A DNA stretch of 64,000 nucleotides. Origin: Curvibacter cyanobacteriorum. GTDB taxonomy: Bacteria; Pseudomonadota; Gammaproteobacteria; Burkholderiales; Burkholderiaceae_C. Under the pieces are notes generated by a model. That model was not told where the DNA came from. It saw only the letters and a program-made list of their open reading frames with translations, and searched no databases. Below are positions 1-7,358 of this stretch, piece by piece. Both the position numbers and the translations under genes were made by a program. Where the stretch lies: positions 434,001 through 498,000 of the forward strand of contig NZ_JAQSIP010000004.1 of NCBI RefSeq assembly GCF_028649475.1, given 5' to 3'. How positions within the stretch are numbered: the stretch's first letter is position 1; every line of letters starts with the position of its first letter.

Positions 1-1
1 G

Positions 2-940
2 GTGGGGCAGGTGGCGGTGCTGCGCCGCGCGGCGGCCGTGGTGGCGGCCGACGGGCCGGCGCTGCCCGTGGTGTGGGTGGCCAGTCCGGCCGATCTGGCC
101 TCGGTGCCTCCGCGCTGCATCCCGGTGCTGGACCCCACGCCGGTCGATGAGCCGCTGGGCGAGGTGCCGGCCTGGGGGCAGGTCAGCGCCGAGGCGGGGC
201 GACGTGCCGCGGACGCCGTGGTGTGGGCGGCGCGCGCGGCCCTGCAGGGCGCGGTCGGTGGGGTGGTCACGGCGCCCTTGCACAAGGAGGCCTTGCACGC
301 GGCGGGGGGCGACTACCCCGGTCACACCGAGTTGCTGCAGGCCGAGGCGGCCCGTCATGCCGGGGTGCCCCTGGCGGAGATGCCCGTGCGCATGATGCTG
401 GCCAACCCCGAGCTGCGCACCGTGCTGGTCAGCATCCATGTGTCACTGCGCGACGCCATCGAGGCGGTCACCTACGACAACGTGCTCACCACCTTGCGGA
501 TCACCCATGCAGCGCTGTCGCGCACCCTGGGGCGCGCGCCGCGCATCGGGGTGGCGGGCCTGAACCCGCATGCGGGCGAGGGCGGTTTGTTCGGTCGTGA
601 GGAGGTCGACATCATCGAGCCGGCGGTGCGCGCCGCGCGGGCCCAGGGCCTGCTGGTGGAGGGCCCCATCGCCCCGGACACCGTGTTCATGCGGGCCCGC
701 GACCAGGCACAGCGCCCGGGGGAGTTTGATGTGGTGGTGGCGATGTACCACGACCAAGGCTTGATCCCGGTCAAGTACCTGGGCGTGGAGCAGGGCGTCA
801 ACGTCACGCTGGGCTTGCCGCTGATCCGCACCAGCCCCGACCACGGCACGGCGTTTGACCTCGCCGGCACCGGCCGGGCCGATGCTTCGAGTTTGATCGA
901 GGCGCTGCGCATGGCGCGCCAATTGATCGGGGCGCCCTGA
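2..940 (+). CDS. pdxA: 4-hydroxythreonine-4-phosphate dehydrogenase PdxA, 5' end outside window
   Basis: NAD-dependent oxidation of 4-phosphohydroxy-L-threonine in the DXP-dependent pyridoxal phosphate pathway (cytoplasm). The visible 312 residues cover nearly all of a family that is normally about 330 aa; the first codons, including the usual N-terminal glycine-rich start, lie before base 1, so the GTG at base 2 should not be read as the true start. The three family metal-binding histidines are visible in the contexts SIHVSLRD, GLNPHAGEGG and TSPDHGTAFD, and the YHDQG motif is present. Stop TGA is followed at once by a strong stem-loop shared with convergent mscL. No frameshift seen. Confidence 0.93.
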   Translation: MGQVAVLRRAAAVVAADGPALPVVWVASPADLASVPPRCIPVLDPTPVDEPLGEVPAWGQVSAEAGRRAADAVVWAARAALQGAVGGVVTAPLHKEALHAAGGDYPGHTELLQAEAARHAGVPLAEMPVRMMLANPELRTVLVSIHVSLRDAIEAVTYDNVLTTLRITHAALSRTLGRAPRIGVAGLNPHAGEGGLFGREEVDIIEPAVRAARAQGLLVEGPIAPDTVFMRARDQAQRPGEFDVVVAMYHDQGLIPVKYLGVEQGVNVTLGLPLIRTSPDHGTAFDLAGTGRADASSLIEALRMARQLIGAP

Positions 941-954
941 CCGTGGCACCAAAT

Positions 955-974
955 GCCACCGTGAAGACGGTGGC
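955..974. terminator. Stem-loop between convergent pdxA and mscL
   Basis: Perfect 8-bp stem GCCACCGT / ACGGTGGC with GAAG loop, in the 45-nt gap between two converging genes. It is followed by a short T-rich stretch on the + side (GTCTGTTT) and by ATTTGG on the - side, so it probably ends both transcripts. Confidence 0.6.
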
Positions 975-985
975 GTCTGTTTGGA

Positions 986-1423
986 TTATTTCTTCAGGCT
1001 GTCACGAATTTCGCGCAGCAGCAAAATGTCTTCAGCCGTCGGTGCCGGGGCGGGTGCCGGAGGCGCTTCGACCGGGGTTTCACGCTTGAGTCGGTTGATT
1101 TGTTTGACCATCATGAAAATGATGAAGGCCAGAATCAGGAAATTCACCGCCACGGTGATGAAGTGACCATAGGCAAAAACCGGCACACCGGCTTTGCGGA
1201 GGCCTTCCAGGGTATCGACTGTCCCGGCCGGGACTTGGCCCAGCACCAGGTACAGATTTGAAAAATCCAGCTTGCCAAATACCAGGCCCACCACCGGCAT
1301 GATCAGGTCAGCCACCACCGAGTCAACGATCTTGCCGAAAGCACCCCCGATGATCACACCGACGGCCAAGTCAATGACGTTGCCTTTGATGGCGAATTCG
1401 CGAAATTCCTTGATGACGCTCAT
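986..1423 (-). CDS. mscL: Large-conductance mechanosensitive channel MscL
   Basis: Osmotic safety valve of the inner membrane. 145 aa, typical of the family (E. coli 136). The N-terminal amphipathic segment [14 protein letters not shown] is followed by TM1 (about residues 15–45, [16 protein letters not shown]), a periplasmic loop and TM2 (about 75–100), then a charged C-terminal helix after a Pro/Ala linker. The ATG at 1423 is chosen because homologs begin with this helix and an AAAGGA ribosome site sits just upstream; the frame is open 40 codons further but that part looks non-coding. Convergent with pdxA, divergent from petA. Confidence 0.95.
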   Translation of the reverse strand: MSVIKEFREFAIKGNVIDLAVGVIIGGAFGKIVDSVVADLIMPVVGLVFGKLDFSNLYLVLGQVPAGTVDTLEGLRKAGVPVFAYGHFITVAVNFLILAFIIFMMVKQINRLKRETPVEAPPAPAPAPTAEDILLLREIRDSLKK

Positions 1424-1574
1424 GTTGTCTACATCCTTTATGAGGTACTGCAGTGTGCAGCAAATTGACAATTTTGCACCTTCTTGGCCTAGCGCAAACC
1501 CCGATTGAATTTTTTCGATCTCATTACCGGTAATTCTGCACATACCACAAACTGAGTTCTATGATTCTGTTGCA

Positions 1575-1604
1575 TTGAATTTACAAGAGAGCCTCCGGTA
1601 CAAT
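1575..1604 (+). promoter_or_regulatory. Candidate sigma70 promoter of petABC
   Basis: -35 TTGAAT (1575–1580), 18-bp spacer, -10 TACAAT (1599–1604), 42 nt before the petA start. The surrounding mscL–petA intergenic stretch is visibly AT-richer than the coding DNA. Pattern match only. Confidence 0.5.
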
Positions 1605-1646
1605 CCCCGGTTGACCCCAAATCAGCGATGTTCATCGAGGAACCCC

Positions 1647-2258
1647 ATGAGTGACACCCCAGTCGACACCCAGCGGATCGACTCCAGCAAGAGGACGTGG
1701 TTAATTGCTTCGACCTGTGCTGGTGCAGTGGGCGGCGTGGCTACCGCCGTTCCCTTCGTGAGTACTTTGACGCCTTCCGAGCGGGCTAAAGCAGCAGGTG
1801 CCGCGGTGGAGGTGGACATCTCCACGCTCAAGCCGGGCGAAAAAATCACGGCTGAATGGCGTGGTAAACCTGTTTGGATCGTCAAGCGCACGCCGGAGAC
1901 CGTGGCCGAACTGGCCAAGCTCGACAGCCAGCTGGCCGACCCGAATTCGCTGCGCCACCCGGAAGACACCCCCGAGTACGCCCGCAACACCGCACGCTCC
2001 ATCAAGCCCGAAGTGCTGGTGGTGGTCGGCATCTGCACCCACCTGGGTTGCTCGCCGTCCGACAAGTTCACGCCGGGTCCGCAGCCTTCGCTGCCGGACG
2101 ACTGGGAAGGCGGCTTCCTCTGCCCTTGCCACGGTTCGACCTTTGACTTGGCCGGCCGCGTTTTCAAGAACAAGCCAGCGCCCGACAACCTGCCGGTACC
2201 GCCCCACATGTACCTGTCCGACACCCGCCTGCTCATCGGCGAAGACAAGAAGGCTTGA
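1647..2258 (+). CDS. petA: Ubiquinol–cytochrome c reductase Rieske iron-sulfur subunit
   Basis: Electron acceptor from ubiquinol in the cytochrome bc1 complex; membrane-anchored with the 2Fe-2S domain in the periplasm. 203 aa. One N-terminal transmembrane anchor (about residues 18–40), hinge, then the Rieske domain with cluster boxes CTHLGC and CPCHGS supplying two Cys and two His. The ATG at 1647 follows a GAGG site and fits family starts. Odd point: the Tat-like signal reads SSKRTWL, with Lys in the first position of the twin-arginine pair. First gene of petABC. Confidence 0.96.
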   Translation: MSDTPVDTQRIDSSKRTWLIASTCAGAVGGVATAVPFVSTLTPSERAKAAGAAVEVDISTLKPGEKITAEWRGKPVWIVKRTPETVAELAKLDSQLADPNSLRHPEDTPEYARNTARSIKPEVLVVVGICTHLGCSPSDKFTPGPQPSLPDDWEGGFLCPCHGSTFDLAGRVFKNKPAPDNLPVPPHMYLSDTRLLIGEDKKA

Positions 2259-2269
2259 GGGAACACATC

Positions 2270-3679
2270 ATGGCTGAATACAAGGAAATCTCCCCCAACG
2301 CCTCGGCAGGTGAAAAGCTGCTGAACTGGGTGGACAACCGCTTCCCCGCGTCCAAGCTGTACAAGGAGCACCTGTCCGAGTACTACGCGCCGAAGAACTT
2401 CAATTTCTGGTACTTCTTTGGCTCTTTGGCCATGCTGGTGCTGGTGATTCAGATCGTGACCGGCATCTTCCTGGTCATGCACTACAAGCCGGACGCCAAC
2501 CTGGCCTTCGCCTCGGTCGAGTACATCATGCGCGATGTGCCCTGGGGTTGGCTGGTGCGCTACATGCACTCCACCGGGGCCTCGGCCTTCTTCGTGGTGG
2601 TGTACCTGCACATGTTCCGGGGTCTGCTGTACGGTTCGTACCGCAAGCCACGTGAGCTGGTCTGGATCTTCGGTTGCGGCATTTTCCTGTGCCTGATGGC
2701 CGAAGCCTTCATGGGTTACCTGCTGCCCTGGGGCCAGATGTCCTATTGGGGCGCTCAGGTGATCGTGAACTTGTTCTCCGCCATTCCCTTTGTCGGTCCG
2801 GACCTGGCCCTGCTGATCCGCGGCGACTATGTGGTGTCGGACGCCACCCTGAACCGCTTCTTCAGCTTCCACGTGATCGCGGTGCCGCTGGTGCTGCTGG
2901 GCCTGGTGGCTGCGCACATCATTGCGCTGCACGAAGTGGGCTCGAACAACCCCGATGGCGTCGAGATCAAGGGCCCCAACGCCCCTCGCGATGCCCAAGG
3001 CCACCCGCTCGACGGCATTCCTTTCCACCCCTACTACACCGTGCACGACATCCTGGGGGTGAGCGTGTTCCTGATGGTGTTCTCGGCCGTGATCTTCTTC
3101 GCGCCTGAGGCTGGCGGCTACTTCCTGGAGTACAACAACTTCATCCCGGCCGACCCGTTCAAGACGCCCAACCACATCGCTCCGGTCTGGTACTTCACGC
3201 CGTTCTACTCGATGCTGCGGGCCATCACCAGCGAGATGATGTATGCGCTGATCGCCTGCGTCGTGGCCGGTGCCTTCTTCGGTGCGGTCAAGTCCAAGCT
3301 GCCGTCGTTCCTGAAGGTCGGCGTGGTGGTCGGTGCCCTGGTGGCTGTGGCCCTGATGCTGTCGATCGACGCCAAGTTCTGGGGCGTGGTCGTGATGGGC
3401 GGCGCCGTGGTGATCCTGTTCTTCCTGCCTTGGCTGGACCACAGCCCGGTGAAGTCGATCCGCTACCGTCCGAGCTGGCACAAATACCTCTACGCCATCT
3501 TTGTGGTGGTCTTTGTGGTCCTGGCCTACCTGGGTGTTCAGCCGCCGTCGCCGATTGGCGAACGTGTCTCCCAAGTGGGCACGCTGTTCTACTTCGGCTT
3601 CTTCCTGCTGATGCCCTGGTGGAGCCGCTTGGGTGAACCCAAGCCGGTGCCTGACCGCGTGACCTTTGCCCCCCACTGA
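2270..3679 (+). CDS. petB: Cytochrome b subunit of bc1 complex
   Basis: Core membrane subunit carrying hemes bL and bH and the quinol oxidation and reduction sites. 469 aa, the long fused proteobacterial form. Heme-ligand histidine pairs are visible in helix B (RYMHSTGAS…VYLHMFRG) and helix D (FFSFHVIAVP…AAHIIALHE). The Qo motif appears as PVWYFTPFY where PEWY is classical, so the Glu is Val here, as in part of the family. Start at 2270 is preceded by GAGGGAA; the gap to petA is 11 nt, so the genes are co-transcribed and probably coupled. Confidence 0.97.
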   Translation: MAEYKEISPNASAGEKLLNWVDNRFPASKLYKEHLSEYYAPKNFNFWYFFGSLAMLVLVIQIVTGIFLVMHYKPDANLAFASVEYIMRDVPWGWLVRYMHSTGASAFFVVVYLHMFRGLLYGSYRKPRELVWIFGCGIFLCLMAEAFMGYLLPWGQMSYWGAQVIVNLFSAIPFVGPDLALLIRGDYVVSDATLNRFFSFHVIAVPLVLLGLVAAHIIALHEVGSNNPDGVEIKGPNAPRDAQGHPLDGIPFHPYYTVHDILGVSVFLMVFSAVIFFAPEAGGYFLEYNNFIPADPFKTPNHIAPVWYFTPFYSMLRAITSEMMYALIACVVAGAFFGAVKSKLPSFLKVGVVVGALVAVALMLSIDAKFWGVVVMGGAVVILFFLPWLDHSPVKSIRYRPSWHKYLYAIFVVVFVVLAYLGVQPPSPIGERVSQVGTLFYFGFFLLMPWWSRLGEPKPVPDRVTFAPH

Positions 3680-3698
3680 TTGGCAGGAGAGAAAAACA

Positions 3699-4484
3699 AT
3701 GAAAAAGCTCGCAAGTCTGGGTTTCGCCCGCCAGCTGGTGCTGGGCCTGATGATGGCTTTGGGGGTCGCTGCCGGCGCCCACGCCAGCAGTGAAGGCGGC
3801 ATCGCCTGGGACAAGGCCCCGAACAAGACCAACGACCTGGCCGCGCTGCAAAACGGCGCCAAGCTGTTCGTCAACTACTGCCTGAACTGCCACTCGGCCG
3901 CCTTCATGCGCTACAACCGCCTGCAGGACATCGGCCTGACCGAGCAGCAGATCAAGGACAACCTGCTGTTCACCACCGAAAAGGTCGGTGAAACCATGAA
4001 GGCCGCGATCGATCCGCGTCAGGCCAAGGAGTGGTTCGGTGCCAACCCGCCCGACCTGACCGTGATCGCGCGTTCGCGCGCCGGCCATGGCGGCACCGGT
4101 GCCGACTACCTCTACACCTACATGCGCACCTTCTACCGTGACGAGACCAAAGCCACGGGCTGGAACAACCTCGCCTTCCCGAGCGTGGGCATGCCGCACG
4201 TGCTGTGGGAGCTGCAAGGCGACCGCCGTCCGGTCTACGAAACCATCACGGAACACGGTCACAAGACCGAGGTCTTCAAGGGGTGGGAACAGCTCACGCC
4301 GGGCAGCATGACGCCGTTGCAATATGATCAGGCGGTCGGCGACTTGGTGGCCTATCTGCAATGGATGGGTGAACCGGCCCAAAACACCCGCGTTCGCGTG
4401 GGGGTGGGCGTCTTGATTTTCCTGGCCTTCTTCACCTTGATCGCCTGGCGCCTCAACGCCGCGTACTGGAAAGACGTCAAGTAA
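3699..4484 (+). CDS. petC: Cytochrome c1
   Basis: Passes electrons from the Rieske protein to soluble cytochrome c. 261 aa: signal peptide (about residues 1–27, ending AGAHA), heme-binding CLNCH near residue 65, probable axial Met in GMPHVLWEL, and a C-terminal transmembrane anchor (about 230–250) before the short cytoplasmic tail WKDVK. Start ATG 3699 has a clear AGGAGA site; the 19-nt gap from petB places it in the same transcript. A rho-independent terminator follows. Confidence 0.96.
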   Translation: MKKLASLGFARQLVLGLMMALGVAAGAHASSEGGIAWDKAPNKTNDLAALQNGAKLFVNYCLNCHSAAFMRYNRLQDIGLTEQQIKDNLLFTTEKVGETMKAAIDPRQAKEWFGANPPDLTVIARSRAGHGGTGADYLYTYMRTFYRDETKATGWNNLAFPSVGMPHVLWELQGDRRPVYETITEHGHKTEVFKGWEQLTPGSMTPLQYDQAVGDLVAYLQWMGEPAQNTRVRVGVGVLIFLAFFTLIAWRLNAAYWKDVK

Positions 4485-4497
4485 TTCCGCTATCTGT

Positions 4498-4556
4498 CTG
4501 GTCAGCTTGCTGACCGGACCCACAGAGTGGGCGCCTTTGGGCGGTCCACTCTTTTT
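4498..4556 (+). terminator. Terminator region after petC
   Basis: Two consecutive stem-loops. The first is GGTCAG/CTGACC (4500–4515). The second is GAGTGG…CCACTC (4525–4551) followed by TTTTT, the classic rho-independent form. It separates petABC from sspA, which starts 20 nt later, so sspA must use readthrough or a promoter within this region. Confidence 0.75.
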
Positions 4557-4576
4557 GATTTTCAGGAGCCGTAACC

Positions 4577-5188
4577 ATGATGGTGTTGTACTCGGGGACC
4601 ACGTGTCCCTTTTCCCACCGCTGCCGCTTTGTCCTGTTTGAAAAGGGCATGGACTTTGAGATCCGCGATGTTGACCTCTACAACAAGCCGGAAGACATCA
4701 ATGTCATGAACCCCTATGGCCAGGTGCCGATCCTGGTCGAGCGCGACCTGATCCTGTACGAGTCGAACATCATCAACGAGTACATCGACGAGCGCTTCCC
4801 GCACCCGCAGCTGATGCCGGGTGACCCGGTGGACCGCGCCCGCGTGCGCCTGTTCCTGCTCAACTTCGAGAAGGAACTCTTCGTCCACGTCAGCACGCTC
4901 GAATCGCGTCTGGCCAAGGGCAACGAGAAAACGCTGGAAAAGGCCCGTGCCCACATCCGCGACCGTTTGACCCAACTGGCCCCGGTGTTCCTCAAGAACA
5001 AGTACATGCTGGGTGAGAACTTCTCCATGCTGGACGTCGCCATTGCACCGCTGCTGTGGCGCCTGGACTACTACGGCATCGAACTCAGCAAGAACGCGGC
5101 CCCGCTGCTCAAGTACGCCGAGCGCATCTTCTCGCGCCCCGCCTACATCGAAGCGCTGACGCCGTCTGAAAAGGTCATGCGCAAGTAA
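4577..5188 (+). CDS. sspA: Stringent starvation protein A (glutathione transferase fold)
   Basis: RNA polymerase-associated regulator of stationary-phase and acid-stress genes. 203 aa. N-terminal thioredoxin-like GST domain (residues 1–75; TTCPFSHRCRFVLFEKG and the cis-Pro loop GQVPILVE) and C-terminal all-helical GST domain (85–200). SspA lacks GST activity in characterised members; that is family knowledge, not visible here. The start is either of two tandem ATGs after a CAGGAG site. sspB follows after 22 nt, the conserved proteobacterial pair. Confidence 0.95.
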   Translation: MMVLYSGTTCPFSHRCRFVLFEKGMDFEIRDVDLYNKPEDINVMNPYGQVPILVERDLILYESNIINEYIDERFPHPQLMPGDPVDRARVRLFLLNFEKELFVHVSTLESRLAKGNEKTLEKARAHIRDRLTQLAPVFLKNKYMLGENFSMLDVAIAPLLWRLDYYGIELSKNAAPLLKYAERIFSRPAYIEALTPSEKVMRK

Positions 5189-5210
5189 GCGCGGTTCCGG
5201 AACCCATGCC

Positions 5211-5708
5211 ATGAACGCCCAGGAAGCCTCTTCGACCCGTCCGTATTTGATCCGTGCCCTCTATGAGTGGTGCACCGACAACGGTTTCACCCCGTACGTG
5301 GCGGTGTCTGTCGACGACACGGTGCAGGTGCCGCGCGAGTTCGTCAAGGACGGCGAGATCGTGCTCAACGTCAGTTTTGACGCCACCAGTGGCCTCAACA
5401 TCGGCAATGAGTTCCTGGAGTTCAAGGCCCGTTTTGGCGGTGTACCGAGAGAGATCTCGGTGCCCATCGAGCGTGTGATCGCCATCTACGCGCGTGAAAA
5501 CGGCCAGGGCATGGCCTTCCCGGCGCCGCCGCCCGCGGCACCCCAGGCTCCTGCTGAGCCGCCGCCAGCGGCGGTGGCGGTCGAGTCCGCCAGCGAGGAC
5601 CGCGTGGTCCAGCTGGTGCCCACCGACGCGGGGGGCGCAGACCTGCCCGAGCCGCCCAAGCCCGCGCCCAGCGGGGGCGGTCGCCCGGCGCTCAAGCGCG
5701 TGAAATAA
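5211..5708 (+). CDS. sspB: ClpXP protease specificity-enhancing factor SspB
   Basis: Adaptor that captures ssrA-tagged and some other substrates and tethers them to ClpX. 165 aa: globular SspB domain (about residues 8–100, with the family YLIRALYEWCTDNGFTPY start), a long Pro/Ala-rich flexible linker (about 103–150), and the ClpX-binding tail GRPALKRVK at the extreme C-terminus, matching the known XB motif. Co-directional with sspA. A tRNA gene lies 62 nt downstream. Confidence 0.95.
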   Translation: MNAQEASSTRPYLIRALYEWCTDNGFTPYVAVSVDDTVQVPREFVKDGEIVLNVSFDATSGLNIGNEFLEFKARFGGVPREISVPIERVIAIYARENGQGMAFPAPPPAAPQAPAEPPPAAVAVESASEDRVVQLVPTDAGGADLPEPPKPAPSGGGRPALKRVK

Positions 5709-5770
5709 GGATGCAATGCCCAGGGTCTGGATTTTTGGCGGTTAGAATCCCGCCTGAATTTTCAGATTCA

Positions 5771-5846
5771 GCCGGTTTAGCTCAGTTGGTAGAGCACCCG
5801 CCTTGTAAGCGGTAGGTCGTCAGTTCGAATCCGACAACCGGCACCA
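5771..5846 (+). tRNA. tRNA-Thr (anticodon TGT)
   Basis: 76-nt cloverleaf: acceptor GCCGGTT/AACCGGC, D-arm GCTC…GAGC, anticodon loop CTTGTAA (TGT), T-loop TTCGAAT, discriminator A and an encoded CCA. A TAGAAT box (5743–5748) with a GC-rich discriminator lies upstream and may be its -10 element; no convincing -35 was found. Confidence 0.96.
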
Positions 5847-5889
5847 TCTCTTCGTTCGCGTCCACAGGACGCCGATCCACTTCTCTGCC

Positions 5890-6201
5890 TCAGCGCCGGT
5901 TCGAGCTTTGAACCTTCAGGCGGATTGAGGTAACCTCCCACCCCCGGCTGCGCAAATGGGCTTCAAACGCGGGCAATTGCTGCCTGAGTTTGGCGGCGGC
6001 GGCGTTGGACTCCAGCAACAGGCACCAAGTGCCGCCTTCAATGGGGCCCGCCTGGATGGCGCCGCGAAGCATGGGCGGAATCAAAGGTTCGATGGCCTTG
6101 AGTCGTGCTGCTGAATCCCGGACCAGTTCCGACAACTTTGCGAACGTGGGTGACGCCATCGAGGCTTGAGCCCAGGTGATGGATTGATGTCGACGTTGCA
6201 T
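5890..6201 (-). CDS. dciA: DciA-family (DUF721) replicative helicase loader
   Basis: 103 aa. The visible LVRDSAARLKAIEPLIPPMLR…, the hydrophobic strand WCLLLESNAAAAKLRQ and the short C-terminal strand with basic residues match DUF721/DciA. In the family DciA interacts with and helps load DnaB in bacteria lacking DnaC/DnaI. The ATG at 6201 (MQRRHQS) is the best supported start. It is divergent from the M23 peptidase gene with only about 30 nt between the starts, and it faces the tRNA-Thr. Assignment rests on family resemblance over a short protein. Confidence 0.8.
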   Translation of the reverse strand: MQRRHQSITWAQASMASPTFAKLSELVRDSAARLKAIEPLIPPMLRGAIQAGPIEGGTWCLLLESNAAAAKLRQQLPAFEAHLRSRGWEVTSIRLKVQSSNRR

Positions 6202-6231
6202 GCGCTGAACTAAAGCTTGAGAGGTGATGAG

Positions 6232-7182
6232 TTGCAAGTGATTATCACGGATGCCTGGCTGGCCAAGAGCCGGGCCCTTCATCTGAGTGGTTGGCAGTTG
6301 TTGGCCGCCGCACTGAGCGCTTCGTTGGTGTTGATGCTGGTGGCCGCGGGGATGTACCACTGGGTGTTCTTGAAGGGCGCCCGCGAGGGCTGGCCGGTCA
6401 TTGGTTCGGTGGTGCGCCTGATGATCAAGGACGAAACCGAGCAGCGCGACCGCTACCTGCGCGAGAACCTCAATGTCATGGCCCGCAAGGTGGGCGACAT
6501 GGAGGCGCGCATGATGCAGCTCGAATCGCTGGGCGCGCGGGTTTCCGGTCTGGCCGGCGTCAGCATGGATTTGAAGACCCCACCAGGGCGCGGTGGCGCG
6601 CTGGTCTCGGCCCGGCCCCTGAGCCTGGAAGAGCTGCAGGCCACCCTGGACGACCTGGAGCGCCTGACCAACCAGCGCGTTGACCTGATGACGGTGATCG
6701 AGTCGCGCCTGTTTGACCAGCGCATACGCAAGATGATGGTGCCCACCCAGGCCCCGGTGCCGGGCAAGCCCCTGGGGTCGGCCTTTGGCTGGCGCATCGA
6801 CCCCATTTCGGGCACGTCGGCGCTGCACACCGGCCAGGACTACCAGGCGGACACCGGCACGCCGATCCTGGCCGCGGCCGGCGGTGTGGTGGTGACCCAG
6901 TCCTACCACCCTGAATATGGCCAGATGATCGAGGTCGACCACGGCAACGAGCTGATCACCCGCTACGCCCACGCGTCCCGGGTCCATGTACGCAAGGGCG
7001 ATCTGGTCAAGCGCGGGCAGCGCATCGCGGAGGTCGGGACCTCGGGGCGGTCCACCGGGCCGCACCTGCATTTCGAGGTGCTGGTGCAGGGCATTCCGCA
7101 GGATCCGAAGAAATTCTTGAACCTGAATCCCAACCCGGTGACCGTGGCGGGCGCGCGTGCAGGCGCTGTCGCAGCGCCCTAG
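6232..7182 (+). CDS. M23 (LytM) family metallopeptidase, membrane anchored
   Basis: Peptidoglycan endopeptidase or amidase activator. About 316 aa: short cytoplasmic N-terminus, one transmembrane segment (about residues 20–42), periplasmic coiled coil (about 60–155), then the LytM domain (about 180–300). Zinc ligands are visible: HTGQD (first His and Asp) and HLHFE (last His); the catalytic His lies in RYAHAS. The start is uncertain: the TTG at 6232 with a GAGG site 7 nt upstream is preferred; GTG 6238 and TTG 6217 are alternatives. The same gene commonly precedes secA in Burkholderiales. Confidence 0.88.
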   Translation: MQVIITDAWLAKSRALHLSGWQLLAAALSASLVLMLVAAGMYHWVFLKGAREGWPVIGSVVRLMIKDETEQRDRYLRENLNVMARKVGDMEARMMQLESLGARVSGLAGVSMDLKTPPGRGGALVSARPLSLEELQATLDDLERLTNQRVDLMTVIESRLFDQRIRKMMVPTQAPVPGKPLGSAFGWRIDPISGTSALHTGQDYQADTGTPILAAAGGVVVTQSYHPEYGQMIEVDHGNELITRYAHASRVHVRKGDLVKRGQRIAEVGTSGRSTGPHLHFEVLVQGIPQDPKKFLNLNPNPVTVAGARAGAVAAP

Positions 7183-7193
7183 GGTGCAAAAGG

Positions 7194-7199
7194 TAGAAT
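7194..7199 (+). promoter_or_regulatory. Candidate -10 box for the secA leader transcript
   Basis: TAGAAT, 12 nt after the M23 stop codon. No good -35 hexamer at 16–18 bp; a 7-bp hairpin GGCGCTG/CAGCGCC (7162–7178) occupies that place. If used, transcription would begin within a few bases of the ATG at 7209. Confidence 0.4.
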
Positions 7200-7208
7200 C
7201 TGTGGCTT

Positions 7209-7358
7209 ATGCCGGTTTTTCGGGCCGCCCGCATTTTTGCGAATGGGGCGTTGCAATCCGGGGCACCGGCTCCACCTGAATTCAGCTTTGTTTTAGGGAT
7301 TTTGGTCGTCCTGTGGCCGCCAGTGCGGGCGGGGCGGTCTTGTTTTCATGGCCACTAA
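7209..7358 (+). CDS. Possible leader peptide overlapping secA start (49 aa)
   Basis: Small open frame in the 165-nt secA leader. It begins ATG 7209, 9 nt after a TAGAAT box, and stops at TAA 7356–7358, 11 nt inside secA in another frame. Residues 25–38 are strongly hydrophobic ([14 protein letters not shown]) and are followed by VRAG, which recalls the end of the SecM arrest sequence (W…GIRAGP), but the final Pro is Arg here. It has no Shine-Dalgarno of its own. A hairpin overlaps the upstream GC-rich part of the secA translation-initiation region. Such an ORF can arise by chance in GC-rich DNA, so treat it as a hypothesis. Confidence 0.3.
   Translation: MPVFRAARIFANGALQSGAPAPPEFSFVLGILVVLWPPVRAGRSCFHGH
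7315..7337 (+). promoter_or_regulatory. Alternative hairpins over the secA translation-initiation region
   Basis: CCGCC at 7317–7321 can pair with either GGCGG at 7328–7332 or GGCGG at 7333–7337. The only purine-rich tract before the secA ATG (GGGCGGGGCGG, 7327–7337) is thus in a stem in both forms. It lies inside the last codons of the possible leader ORF, so ribosome position there would affect pairing. Confidence 0.3.

Noticed and set aside
1622-3874. 750-codon open frame antisense to petA/petB
   Set aside because: Antisense shadow of the cytochrome bc1 genes with the same His/Gln/Val-rich composition and no motifs.
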